Assembly: GCA_002205965.3 (NCBI GenBank)
Contig: NADL03000076.1
Coordinates: 124,001 to 188,000 of the forward strand
Direction of reading: 5' to 3'
Length of the DNA stretch: 64,000 nt
Source: Kappaphycus alvarezii
Taxonomy: Eukaryota > Rhodophyta > Florideophyceae > Gigartinales > Solieriaceae
The position numbers and the translations under genes were made by a program. Positions 12,973 to 23,638 of the stretch are shown here, one piece after another (the first letter of the stretch is position 1; each line of letters opens with the position of its first letter). The notes beneath the pieces are model-generated. The model did no database searches, was not told the origin of the DNA, and saw only the letters and a list, made by a program, of their open reading frames with translations.

Positions 12973-13622
12973 TGATAGGGATAAATCGGCGGGGAAGAGA
13001 TCCTCAGAACCGATTACCCTGAGAAGGAGGTGTTGCGAGCGACAAAAGTGCTGCCGTGGTATTGTTGAACGAACAAAAGGGAGTGTATATAGAAGAGAGT
13101 TGAGAAAGCTACAAGCAAGTATAAAAGGGGCAGAGTCTACCACTGACGCTCTGCGACCAGCGTAAGAAAAAGTGTTCTTGGGTCTGAAGTTGACTCTCAA
13201 CTTCCTACTACTCGGACTTGGCTTGAAGTTGTCTGCCAACTTCCTTTATGCTTTGCGTTTGACTTAACTTGTTGAGCGCCCCGCTCGGGTATGCTGGCTC
13301 CCAAGTAGTCCTACCATTTCATGCAAACAGCCCCTTATATAGAGTTTTCAACCCTCACTATCTGTAGCATCTATACAGTACCTATGTGCCAAATCTGCAC
13401 CGCCACAGTACAGTGCAAAGCATCCCTCTAAAAATAATTAAAAATATAATTGTAAGTACGGTGACAGCTCAGCCAGCGCAGTATGCCAGCTCAGCCAGCA
13501 CAGCATGCCAACTCGGCCAGCACAGCATGCCAACTCGGCCAGCGCAGCATGCCAACTCAGCCAGCGCAGCCAACTCAGCCAGCGCAGCATGCCAAGGAAT
13601 ATCTACAATTTTCATTATATCA
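12973..13622 (-). repeat. gypsy 3' LTR
   Basis: 650 bp, the partner of 18175-18823. It contains the same class of minisatellite at about 13468-13592, with six units of which one is short. ATAAG precedes it. On the minus strand a purine-rich tract (GAGCGAGGGGGCG, + positions about 13623-13635) abuts it and fits the polypurine tract. Confidence 0.95.
13468..13592. repeat. 22-bp minisatellite inside gypsy 3' LTR
   Basis: About six tandem copies of a 22-bp unit of the form CTCRGCCAGCRCAGCATGCC plus two bases. The fifth copy is shortened to 18 bp. Each full unit contains the palindrome GCATGC. The matching array in the other LTR has the same unit count but different internal variants. Confidence 0.9.
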
Positions 13623-13739
13623 CGCCCCCTCGCTCAAGACGAACGTCCCGACTCGTCATCATTCTTCTTCTGATTCTATTAATGTAATTTGCATTATTGT
13701 TAAAACATGAGCCCTTTCAAACGAATAGGATGCAGTTGA

Positions 13740-14365
13740 TTACCTATAAAATATTCCAAAAAGTAGGTGCGCGTTTGATAGTTCCAATCATCTTTTTGGC
13801 TTTTCCGTTTGACATAAGAGCGTAGTCGAGACTGTCTTCAGCTGAATCCCTTTCTCCTTCAAAACTCGAAGCAGTGAAGTTGCAGTAAAACAAAGGGCGT
13901 TATCCGAGATTATCCTTTTTGGAAGACCAAACGGTTCAATAATTTCTTTTTCGATGAATCTCAGTACCACTCAGCATTTGCCTCCTCACTGCAACTGCTA
14001 TTGGCCATCCAGTAAGATGTTCCACCCTATAAGGAGATATTTGTTTCCGGAAGAAGTTTCCTTGAACGGGCCCGCAAGTCAATTGAGAAGGTTTCAAAGA
14101 GACCGGAAACTGGAAAACTTAGAGTTGTCTTATACTTCCGTATTGGAGTGAATTTTTGGCAGTTGTCGCAGCTTTTCACGAAATTATAGACGTCCTTATG
14201 GATACCGGGCCACCAGAATCTCTCAGTTACGAATTTTTTGGTTGTTTCGAGATCCCAATGCCCTAGCTCATCATGGAAAGTCCTCAAGATCTTCATTCTT
14301 TCTTTCAAAGGGGCCACTAGTCGGGGACCGGCTTTAGTGTGCCGGAAGAGTTTCCCATTCCACAA
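13740..14365 (-). pseudogene. gypsy integrase, frameshifted, truncated, catalytic Glu lost
   Basis: The zinc-binding domain is intact in one frame: HDELGH followed by WWPGIHKDV and CDNCQKF (about 14140-14290). The first catalytic Asp lies in FSIDL (about 14085). The frame then shifts, and the second Asp is in IISDNALCF (about 13905). About 35 residues on, a third frame reads MSNGKAKKMIGTIKR, where other integrases have Glu in the position of the first K after NGKA (+ 13795-13797). A stop follows within about a dozen codons, so the C-terminal half is missing and no chromodomain is present. This copy should be integration-defective. Confidence 0.8.
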
Positions 14366-16215
14366 TGTAAAAGCCTTTTGATTCCTGCGTACCCAATTTC
14401 TTGTTCAAGATCAACCTTTCTCATTTCTAGTCCATCGAGGAATTTGATCAGTCCGTGAATATTAGCTTCGTACTCGTTATCGTTCGGCAACTGCAACTCG
14501 GCGACTCCGACGATGTCCTCCGAAGCTTTTTCATTTGGAATCAGTGCGTCCCTCAAGCGGGATAGGTAATCGGCAGGCTGATTATTGCGTCCGGGTCTAT
14601 ACACAATTTCAAACCGATATTCTGCGAAAATGTCGAGCCATCGGGCCAAGCGGTGATGTACATCCTTCTTTTGGAATGCTGTTTTAAGTGCCTGGTGATC
14701 AGTTATCAAGACAAATTTCTCGAGTGATAAAAGGTATACGCGAAACTTTTTCAGCGCGAAGACGACAGCTAGCGCTTCTTTCTCGCAGACTGAGTATCTC
14801 TTTTCCGCGTCATTCAGAGTTCGGCTTGCGAATTGAACAGGGTGTAGTCTTCCGTTTTCATCTTTTTGGGACAAAACGGCACCCAAAGACCGTTCTGAGG
14901 CATCTGTCTCCACAACGAATGGTCTCTTGAAATCTGGGTACATGAGAACTGGGGGGACACATAGCTTATCTTTAAGCTCCTGAAATGCAGTTTCCATTTC
15001 CTTGTTCCAGTGAAATTTTCCGTTCTTCGTAGTGCTGGCATGTAACGGTGCTGCAGTCTTGGCGAAATCTTTGATAAATCTTCTGTAATATGAGGCCAGT
15101 CCTAAGAAGCTTCGGACCTCCGTCTTTGAAGCGGGCCTTGGTGCCAACTTTATTTTTTTCGTTTTCTCTGGATCCACTCTAATTCCCTCTTGGTCGACGA
15201 TATGACCGAGTAATTGGATAGAAGTTTTCGCAAAGAAGCATTTGCTCAACTTAATTTTCAAGCTATACTCCGATATCCTCTCCACAACTGTCTTGACGTG
15301 CGAGATGTGCTGATCCAATGTTTCTGAGAATATGACGACATCATCGATATAGACTCTTGCGAATGGAAGTCCTTTCAAAACCTCGTTCATCATTCTTTGG
15401 AATGTAGCTGGTGCATTCATGAGACCAAAAGGCATCACTTCGAACCTGAACGTACCGGCTTTGCTGGTAAAGGTTGTTTTTTCCTTACATTTTTCATCCA
15501 ATGGAATCTGCCAATAGCCAGTGTAAAGGTCAATTGAGGTGAAATATCTCCCGTCCTTCAGGTCCTCGAGGATCTCCTCCATGTTCGGAATCGGAAATCG
15601 ATCGGGTATCATTCTCTGGTTCAGTTGTCGGTAATCGACGCAAAAACGCAGCTTTCCATCCTTCTTTGGTGCGACCACAACTGGAAACGACCATGGGGAT
15701 GAAACTGGTCGAATAATATCATTTTTCAGCATACTTGTAACATTTTCTGAGATAAATTGGTCATATTTTGGCGGTTGACGTCTAGGCTTGTGGTAAATCG
15801 GTTGAGTGTCGGTAAGTTCGAACGAGTGAGTAACCGGTACACTTGCTTGTCTTAAATCTGAAACGCTCCATGCAATTACTTCGGAAGATGTTAACATGTC
15901 GGATATTTTCAGTGAGGCGGGGGCGGGAAGGTGCTGCACTTTTCCTTGGATTTCTGCCATTTGGCGCCCTTTTTCTTCTTGATCCTCAACCTCAATATTT
16001 TGAAGGACCTCTTCCGTCGTGCTCACATCTTCATATATGGAATTCGACGTATTCTTATTTTCTTTGCAAAGGTAATCTTCTTTCATGCTCCGAATTCTGT
16101 CCTTTGATTCGATATCATCGCAAAAAGAAACACATTCGGGTTTCAAACTTATCCTAGAATCCCAGTCGTCATCTGTTTCAAACCCGGAATCATAATCGTC
16201 CCATGCCATGTTCAT
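14317..16215 (-). CDS. gypsy Pol: reverse transcriptase and RNase H
   Basis: 632 codons from ATG 16215, which shares its A with the Gag stop (TAATG). The first 90 residues are acidic and variable. RT motifs follow in order: FTSIDLYTGYWQIPLD, MPFGLMNAPATFQRMMN, then YIDDVVIF (catalytic YIDD, + positions 15335-15352). RNase H follows with ETDASERSLGAVLSQ, EKEALAVVFALKKF and ITDHQALK, supplying the expected D, E and D. Its last strand, near FEIVYRPGRNNQPADYLSR, is typical of Ty3/gypsy. The frame ends just inside the integrase, where the frame changes. The enzyme would copy the element RNA into DNA. Confidence 0.93.
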   Translation of the reverse strand: MNMAWDDYDSGFETDDDWDSRISLKPECVSFCDDIESKDRIRSMKEDYLCKENKNTSNSIYEDVSTTEEVLQNIEVEDQEEKGRQMAEIQGKVQHLPAPASLKISDMLTSSEVIAWSVSDLRQASVPVTHSFELTDTQPIYHKPRRQPPKYDQFISENVTSMLKNDIIRPVSSPWSFPVVVAPKKDGKLRFCVDYRQLNQRMIPDRFPIPNMEEILEDLKDGRYFTSIDLYTGYWQIPLDEKCKEKTTFTSKAGTFRFEVMPFGLMNAPATFQRMMNEVLKGLPFARVYIDDVVIFSETLDQHISHVKTVVERISEYSLKIKLSKCFFAKTSIQLLGHIVDQEGIRVDPEKTKKIKLAPRPASKTEVRSFLGLASYYRRFIKDFAKTAAPLHASTTKNGKFHWNKEMETAFQELKDKLCVPPVLMYPDFKRPFVVETDASERSLGAVLSQKDENGRLHPVQFASRTLNDAEKRYSVCEKEALAVVFALKKFRVYLLSLEKFVLITDHQALKTAFQKKDVHHRLARWLDIFAEYRFEIVYRPGRNNQPADYLSRLRDALIPNEKASEDIVGVAELQLPNDNEYEANIHGLIKFLDGLEMRKVDLEQEIGYAGIKRLLHCGMGNSSGTLKPVPD

Positions 16216-18088
16216 TAACCCCGAGGGTACCCTTTTCCACTTCCGAAAGTGTTAGTTGGTTCCGAATCTTCGCTGTCATAGCTAGAAGTGAAATCTTCAC
16301 TGTCCGTTTCTTTTAAATCTTCAGGATGCGTGCTTTTGTCGAAATCCAGGGGCATCTTCACGGTTCTGCCGTCAATATTAACTGAAACCATTTGGTTGCC
16401 CAAGTCAATGCATGTCCTAGTCTTTCCATGTGGGCAGCCAATGATTGCATCGAAAGGGAGATCCGGCATGACAAGAAAGTCTACATCAACTTTAGAGTCC
16501 CCAAAGAACACGGAAACCTTGTCAACAGTGCCCATGCATTTTGAGACGGTTCCATCCGCTACAGTTATTTTTCGAGTCGTTGGAGTAATTTCGAGACCTA
16601 GATCTGTCACCAAAGTTTCTGAAATGAGGTTTGGAACAGCACCCGAATCGAAGAGAGCTTGGGTTTTCATACCCAATACTTTGACTGGTACCAGCTTAAG
16701 ACGTCTTGGTGCTGTCGAGGCCGATTGAAGAAACAGTTTCTTACCCTTAGCGGACTTATTAGACCTGATAATTTTTTTGAGTTCTTTTCTCGCATCCTCT
16801 GCGTCGCCCCTCAAAAGTTGACCAAACGTTATCCCAGTTGGGGCCGATGCAAGCTCAGCCACCAAATTGTACCTCTTCACATACTCTAGTACGTCCTTAG
16901 AGATACTCTTAACTTTCTTACTCTTTTTCGTCTTCTTGGCCGGAGTGACTCCCACTCCTGGAACAACTTGATCAGACCTCTTGGTTCGAGGAGGTACAGG
17001 TGCTGGGATATGCTCCAGCATTCCATACTCTAGCCTAGGTTTCTTCGATAAAATGTTCCCTTCCCCATCCCTTTTTGTCACATTGACTTGACTAATCTCT
17101 TCAGCGATGGATACGTTACCGGCATCCGTCAACCTTTGATCCCTTCTATTTTGTAAGATTTTCACCTCTGGTCCTGACTCACTCCTTGCTTCCGATAAAT
17201 TTGCTCTTCTGTTGTCTTTAGACCAGCAGTTACTTTCATGATGCCCATATCGACCGCACTTTGCACAACGAGTGTTTCTATGTGGATTATCAGGACACCT
17301 GTTTGCAAAGTGTCCAGGCTTGTGACAGTAAGAACAGACTTCTGCGGCCTTAGGGGCCCCAGACTGGTTCTTCTTAATGGTAAGAGTAAGGCTTTCCAAC
17401 TGCGAGGTTATCATGTCAAGTCGATTATCGAATCGGGTTTCCAACCTTTCTTCCAAGTTTTTGACATCGCTCCTGACAGATTCTAATGCCGCTGCACTAG
17501 TAGCCGGCCTTTGATAATTCTTTTCAGGATGTACGATAGACATCGATGTGCGGGTTTCCCTCGGTACCTCACTCAGTGACTGAAACGTCTCCGAATTTTT
17601 GACAAATTCTACTATGGTACCCTTCAGTTCATCAAAAGTGTGAGGGCCCTTGATGAGGAGGAAATCGGAGAGCCGCTTATCCCCCATAGCCGCCTTACGC
17701 AGCATTCCGTACTTGGCTTGGGCGTTGAACCCAGCCTTTTCATAAAGATCACACAAGTACACCAATGAGCTTAACAAATCGTCGAAGTTGAGCCGGGCCT
17801 CTATGGCGGTACGAATCATCTCATCTGGTTCTACCTCCTTAGCATACTCTTTCACAAGCCACTCACATACCTCACCGAAGTTACGCCCATTCCCGTTAAG
17901 AGACCACCCGTCGATAAACTTGGACTTATATTTGTGCTTTGCGTCACCATGAAGATAGGCGAAGATACTTGCGGCCTTCTCTTCATCGCCCTTCTCTCGC
18001 ATCACAACGTTGACATATGTGTAAAGAAACTCCTCAACGTCTTCAGTCTTGCCCCTGTGAACGTTATACGAGCAGCGTTGAGATCCAT
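16215..18088 (-). CDS. gypsy Gag-protease polyprotein
   Basis: A 596-codon frame runs from 18005 to the stop at 16215. Its first ATG is at 18002. A better start is ATG 18088 in another frame, whose first dozen codons read like a Gag N terminus and would join the main frame if one base were restored near 18055. About residue 225 onwards lie two textbook CCHC knuckles, CSYCHKPGHFANRCPDNP and CAKCGRYGHHESNCWSK. Basic and coiled segments precede and follow. Near the C terminus is the aspartic protease motif ALFDSGAVPNLIS (about 16640-16660), followed by AIIGCPHG. The stop overlaps the pol start as TAATG. Gag forms particles; the protease would cut the polyproteins. Confidence 0.88.
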
Positions 18089-18158
18089 GATTACAAAAAA
18101 AATCCCCCGAAGTGTTCCTTACTACTGCTCAACTCGAATACCTCGGGTGCAACCCCCT

Positions 18159-18172
18159 CCACAAGAGTACCA
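18159..18172 (-). other. gypsy primer-binding site
   Basis: Reading the minus strand out of the 5' LTR, two bases separate its CA end from TGGTACTCTTGTGG. A TGG start matches the CCA end of a tRNA, as expected for a minus-strand primer site. I cannot assign the tRNA from the sequence alone. Confidence 0.6.
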
Positions 18173-18174
18173 AA

Positions 18175-18823
18175 TGATAGGGGTAAATCGGCGGGGAAGA
18201 GATCCTCAGAACCAATTACCCTGAGAAGGAGGTGTTGCGAGCGACAAAAGTGCTGCCGTGGTATTGTTGAACGAACAAAAGGGAGTGTATATAGAAGAGA
18301 GTTGAGGAAGCTACAAGCAAGTATAAAAGGGGCAGGGTCTACCACCGACGCTCTGCGACTAGCGTAAGAAAAAGTTTTCTTGGGTCTGAAGTTGACTCTC
18401 AACTTCCTACTACTCGGGACTTGGCTTGAAGTTGTCTGCCAACTTCCTTTATGCTTTGTGTTTGACTTAACTTGTTGAGCGCCCCGCTCGGGTATGCTGG
18501 CTCCCAAGTAGTCCTACCATTTCATGCAAACAGCCCCTTATATAGAGTTTTCAACCCTCACTATCTGTAGCATCTATACAGTACCTATGTGCCAAATCTG
18601 CACCGCCACAGTACAGTGCAAAGCATCCCTCTAAAAATAATTAAAAATATAATTGTAAGTACAGTGACAGCTCAGCCAGCGCAGCATGCCAACTCAGCCA
18701 GCACAGCATGCCAACTCGGCCAGCGCAGCATGCCAACTGCCAGCGCAGCCAGCCAACTCAGCCAGCGCAGCCAACTCAGCCAGCGCAGCATGCCAAGGAA
18801 TATCTACAATTTTCATTATATCA
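18175..18823 (-). repeat. gypsy 5' LTR (element is on minus strand)
   Basis: 649 bp, paired with 12973-13622. Outside the minisatellite the two LTRs differ by about nine substitutions, eight of them transitions, and one 1-bp indel. The LTR holds a tandem array at about 18668-18796 of a roughly 22-bp unit (CTCAGCCAGCGCAGCATGCC core). The ATAAG duplication follows at 18824. Confidence 0.95.
18668..18796. repeat. 22-bp minisatellite inside gypsy 5' LTR
   Basis: Six units of the same 22-bp repeat as in the other LTR. The fourth and fifth units are short variants. The two arrays differ in unit order, which suggests slippage or conversion after insertion. Confidence 0.9.
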
Positions 18824-18828
18824 ATAAG

Positions 18829-19303
18829 GCCAGCAATTAAGCAGGCCGCATTGGACATGACACGGGAAACCACCTGAACCTTTTTGCACGTCTCTATTTC
18901 CCTCATAGCCACATTCCTTGCCACGTCATTTAGCATCGCGCATGCGTCCGGGTTCCAACCTTCGCAAGTGGATATGTCAATGGTACGAGCCTACCTCTGA
19001 TGGAGATCGCTATAAAAGAATGGTATATTTTATGTTTCGCAGTTCGGGCCGCATCAAGAGAGGACATCGGGCCGAAAGTCCTCACTCTACTGTTGGAGGG
19101 AGCTAGGGATAGAGGAAGGTGACATCAAAGAAGTCGATCCAACTGTTGCTTCCCATTGCTTGGATATCTAGTCTTGATCGGTGGAGGCCAAGTTGCGGCT
19201 TTAGTTGTTTAAGATACGAGCAGAATGAATTGTCTACGGTACTATTTGACATCTCACAGCACTGTACAAGTGAGCAGTACAATACCGTCATCACTGAGCT
19301 ACA
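18829..19303 (-). pseudogene. LINE family A endonuclease-domain fragment
   Basis: The minus strand encodes pieces matching the C-terminal part of the LINE at 50368-51354. These are RSRLDIQAMGS and DFFDVTFLYP (19103-19190) of the restriction-like endonuclease, then MLNDVARNVAMREIE and SNAACLIAGL (18836-18936). Equivalent stretches in the other copy read RPDIRAMGAAGG, DYFDVTFVNPL and SNAACLLAGL. The two parts lie in different frames. The gypsy element is inserted just after the last motif. Confidence 0.75.
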
Positions 19304-19762
19304 GCTTCGATATTGTTGCACAACTCTGTCGCCTCTATCCCCTTCCCTCTTCTCGTATCCGCCGTACGGACCGCCACCGCGTGCGTCTCGCACCAGCGCT
19401 CGCGGGTTCCTTCTCGCGAAACGCGTTCATCCTTCTTGTTTTGTTGCTTTCTCTTTTTGTTTTTCAAGTATTTACTCCCGCGGGTAACACTATTTCGTGT
19501 CTGTGATCTCCCGACTACCCGAGTGATCTCGCGCCTGCACGTGCAGTCCCGCCCCTTCGGTCCCTTTCTTCATCGGTCCTTAGGCCAGCCCTCGTCATAC
19601 CACACTATATGCGCCGAAAACAAACCGTCCCGCTGCCACCCTCAGCAACCCCGTCGTTGCTCTATCACATGCTGCGCTGGATTTCTTGGTTAAATCCGCC
19701 TCACTGCTTGACGGAGCTGTGAACCTTGCTGACCCCGCATCTACGATCATTTCCTCGCATCC

Positions 19763-20781
19763 GCCCTGCAAACCTCTACGTTCAACGCGCTTAAGCCGTC
19801 TTTCCAGAACAACCCGCAGTTTAGGTCTGTCCTGAACATTCTTAACGCGCTTGTCGGCGTTGACGTTTCCGCACCCCGTTCTCCTTCCGCTTCCGACGCC
19901 AACTCGCCTGAAGAGGATCCTGCGGCCACAGCCCGGCCCCGTATCTGCGAGCAGTCAAAGCTCCGCGGGCCCCAGCCCCGGTGCGGACCCACCCTATTCG
20001 GCGGCTTCCGCCACTCGGTCGTCAAGGCTTGACTGAGCATCGCGATCTCGACGACGCCCGCCTAGCCCGTAAGTTTGCAGGCACTGTTCGCAATGCCACC
20101 CGCGGCCTTTTCGGAGGTAATCAGAAGCGTTTCGTTCGCGTTTCTGTTCCGTCGACCTTCCAGATCCACAACCCATCCCAGTTTCGCGCCGCCATCTCTG
20201 CCGGGGGATTCCCTGGTTCCTGCTCCATTATCCAATCCGCAGATCCGAACCACTTCTATATCTGTGCGGCGGAGCGCGACTTATCTACGGTCAACGCTGC
20301 ATACGACTCTTACCGCACCCTAGCGCAGCATTCTGACAACTTCGACGCACCAAAGCTTACCTTCTCCGGCATAATGGATCTAGAGAATGATCTCTCGGCT
20401 GATGACCTCGTTGCAGTATGGCAAGGTCTGCGTTCTGAAATCTCTCGCTTGGAAGACGACAATTGCAAATGGTCTCCGGCTCGATCCTTCGCCACCGCTC
20501 TCCGGGATATCGATACGAAAATACTTGCCAAACTTTCGGACCTCCCTGGTTTCCCTGGAGCAGTCCCTCTGCCTCCCCCACCAGCAGCGGCAGGTGGATT
20601 CAAACGCCGCCGTACCCAGACTGCCCCTGTTCCGCCTCAAACGGATGGCTGGATTACAGTCGGCGCCCCGAATGCCCAATCGCCCATCCCTCCGCTCCCT
20701 ACTACACCAGCAGACACCAACCCCTATGGTCTCCTCGAACACATTCCTGCCCCCGATGCCGACATGGATCCTAACGCATGA
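19763..20781 (+). pseudogene. LINE B ORF1
   Basis: The N-terminal part is readable from about 19763, with Ser/Pro-rich text after a short hydrophobic-polar stretch. It changes frame near 19950-20000 to the frame open from 19981 to the stop at 20781. The later part has an RNA-binding-like middle (FVRVSVPSTFQIHNPSQFR near 20130), a helical acidic segment and a Pro-rich tail with a basic FKRRRTQ patch. No CCHC knuckle is present. The true start is not evident; the 19981 frame begins with GTG. Its stop overlaps the ORF2 ATG. I call it ORF1 from position, not from homology. Confidence 0.6.
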
Positions 20782-23638
20782 ATCTCCCAGCTGTGAATCT
20801 AGTTTCAGGACCATCCCAGTCACCCCTCACCTTCCGCTCCCTCCTCTCCGCCCCCTTCCCTGTTCTCACCTTCATTCCTCGCCCGGTCCAAGCCGCGGCT
20901 TACGACTTATACTTTGCTGCCTTGTACCGCGTTATATCTGCTCCATCGCCAGAGCACAGGACTCGAGCCCTTCTGGAACTTCTTGCCATCCCGAAGTTGG
21001 TTTTCCGACACAACCGCCCCGCGCTCTTGGCCGCCGCCGCAGGGAAAATTGCTCCAGCCTTGTCGACCGCATCCGCATGGCCTCTAGCCGCCTCTATGAT
21101 GACCTCTTCGATGAGGCCTCCTCGTTGTTCATCTCCGCCACCCCCTCTCCGATTCCATCCCCTCCCACCCTCGCCCGCCCTGACACGGCCCTTCGCAGAT
21201 GCCGTCGCTTCCTCTCCCGGGGTAGCCCTTCCCGGGCCACAGCAGCCCTTCTCCAAGTCGATCCCCCACTCTCCCCCAGCGAAGCTACCTTTCAATCCTT
21301 GGCTTCACTTCATCCCCCGCCCCCATCCCAATCACTCCCATGCCCCCTCACGGTTTGCCTCCGGCGCTAAAGTTCTCGGTCTCGGATGTCCGCCGTGCCA
21401 TTCACAGCCTGGATCCTTCAACCGCTCCTGGGGCCGATGGTCTATCCCCAGTGTTCCTGCGAATGCTGCTTCGCCCGGCAGGTGGGGTCACGCCCGCGAG
21501 GGATTGCCTACATGCCCTGACAAAGTTCCTCAACCTCTGTTTGAACAGCGATCTGCCGGCCGCGTGCCGCCCGTATTTCTGCGGAGGCCGTCTTATTGCG
21601 CTGCCGAAGCCAAACGGGGGAATCCGTCCGATGCGGTTGGGCTTCTCTACCGGCGCCTAATTTCTAGGCTCGCGGCACACAAAGCCGCCCCCGCCATCCG
21701 CTCTTACCTTCTGCCCCATCAGGTCGGGGTAGGCGTCAAGAACGGCATCGATGCAATAATTCATTCTGTGCGTCGTCTTTCCCAGAGACCCGAGTTCCAC
21801 GATCACGTCTTGGTCCAGATAGATGCTCGCAACGCTTTCAATTGCATCTCCCGCCAGCGCATTCTGGAAGCCGTACAGACACATGCCCCAGGCCTCGCAC
21901 GGTGGGTACACTCTTGTTACGATGCTCCTACAGAGCTTGCTTTCGGACCCTACTATGTCCGTAGTTCAGAGGGCACTCAGCAAGGTGATCCCCTCGGTCC
22001 CTTGCTCTTTGCCCTGGCTCTCCATCCGCTCTTGCTATCGTTACAGGAGAAGTTCTCACCTGCCCTGAACGCTTGGTACGCAGATGACGGTAACATTGTT
22101 CTTCCTCGATCCCAAGCCGCTGCTGCCATCCGTTTCATCCAGCTTGAAGGAGGTCCACTAGGGTTCCAGCTCAACCTTGCCAAGACCCAAGTTTACGGCT
22201 TCTCCCCTTCCCACTCCCCTTTGGCACTTCCTTGCCCCTTTTCAACCCCCCCTGGTTTTATCGTGCTGGGATCCCCGATTGGCTCGGACGCTTTTGTTTC
22301 CCAATTTTTCGCAGGCCGCCAAAACGAAGTTGACCGCATCTTCCAATCCCTTCGAGACTTGGATGATGCTCAATTGGCTTTCCACTTACACCGCTTCTGC
22401 GCGAACGCCTCCAAGGTCATGCACTTGCTGCGTACGCTTCCCTCCACTCAATCTGCGGTTCTCGCCGCTAGCTTCGATCAGAAGCAGAGGGAAGCGTTCC
22501 ACCAATTGCAGCTGCCCTGTCCAGAGCGAGCCTGGCTCCAAGCCTCTCTCCCCTTCTCAATGGGCGGTCTAGGTCTCCTGCAAACTTCAGACATTACCGA
22601 GGCTGCATACGCAGCATCTGTAATTGATTCTTTTCGACTTATCTCCGACCTGCTTACCCTTTCCCAGGACCGCCACTTGGAAGAGATCCCTCGGTCTGCC
22701 ATCTCGCTCTTATCCTCCCGCCACCCGCAGCTGTCTTCGTCGCTTACAGCTACGGCTCTTTTCGAGCGTTGTTCATCGCCGGTCCCCGGCGAAAGGCTCC
22801 AGTCTGCGATCACAACTGAACTCATGCTATCGAAGTCCGATAGCTTGTTCTCGTCCGCGGCAGCCCACGACCGAGCACGGCTCCTCTCCGTGCGCACATC
22901 CTCCGCATCGACTGTTTTCTCTTCGCTTCCTCACCCCCACCGCGGTACGTACATGTCCTCTTCCGCCTGGAAAGTCGCTCTGGCTCTACGTCTCGGCATC
23001 GCGCTATTCCCTGGATCTACTCGCTGTCCGGTCTGCTCCCGCCGCTCGGCCGACATCGCACCCGTCTTAGATCCAAGTGGTCAACACGCGTTGACCTGCA
23101 AATACGAAGACGGATGACTCGTCGTCACCACATCCTCCGCAACGTTCTTGCCCGCTACTGCAAGGAAGTTGGGATCGTCGCCCTCGTCGAACATCCGCTC
23201 CTCCACCAGGTTCCCGACTCATCTGGGCATTCGGAGTCCCCCGTGCTACGAATGGATATCTACATACCCGCTGCATACGGGCTTCACAGTACCGATATAG
23301 CCGTCGACGTTACTGTTGCCCACCCCTCCGCACGCCGCCACATTTCGCCAAGTACGGTTACTGCCGGCGCCGCCGCGACACTCGCAGAGCGCGAGAAACA
23401 TCGTCATTACGGCACTTACTGCAACCGAAACGATATCCTCCTCTCCCCCGTCGGGATTGATATCTATGGCGCCTTGGGCGACGACGGTAAGGCTTTTTTC
23501 CGCCGCCTTGCTTCCTTCGCTGCTTCTCGTCGCGGTTCCTCCCCTCATCAGGAGCTCCGCGACTTCGTTACCCGTTTTGCATTTAGTCTCCAAATAATGC
23601 AGGCGCGACAAGTTTCTACCCGCCGCCCGCATCCGTAG
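20778..23638 (+). pseudogene. LINE B ORF2: RT, CCHC finger, restriction-like endonuclease
   Basis: It starts at ATG 20778. The RT begins near 21370 with VRRAIHSLDPSTAPGADGL; later come VQIDARNAFN (about 21815), GTQQGDPLGPLLFAL (about 21970) and catalytic YADDGNIV at 22077-22100. A Cys/His finger (CPVC ... H ... C) lies at about 23029-23095. The endonuclease domain follows at about 23120-23638, with RMDIYIPAAYG and TDIAVDVTVAHP holding candidate acidic residues. Four frame changes (near 21020, 21330, 21637 and 23114) all go the same way, as four single-base losses would. The product would nick the target and prime reverse transcription there. Confidence 0.88.

Larger units (their letters stand above)
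12973..18823 (-). mobile_element. Ty3/gypsy-type LTR retrotransposon, complete ends
   Basis: A 5.85-kb element on the minus strand. The two LTRs start TGATAGGG and end ATATCA (as written on +). The flanking direct duplication is a perfect 5 bp, ATAAG (12968-12972 and 18824-18828). The order from the 5' LTR at the right is Gag with two zinc knuckles, protease, RT, RNase H, then integrase, which is the Metaviridae order. Gag-protease and RT-RNase H are long open frames. The integrase is frameshifted, lacks its catalytic Glu and is short, so the copy could make most proteins but probably not integrate by itself. It sits inside LINE A. Confidence 0.95.

Noticed and set aside
13468-13592. CRISPR-like array
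   Set aside because: Units are contiguous with no unique spacers, lie in an LTR, and the genome is eukaryotic.
13386-13710. Repetitive Ala/Gln/Ser protein frames in the gypsy LTRs
   Set aside because: They are produced by the 22-bp minisatellite, lie in the LTR, and occur in several frames at once.
13740-18823. An envelope-like gene in the gypsy element
   Set aside because: There is no space between the truncated integrase and the 3' LTR, and no open frame there.
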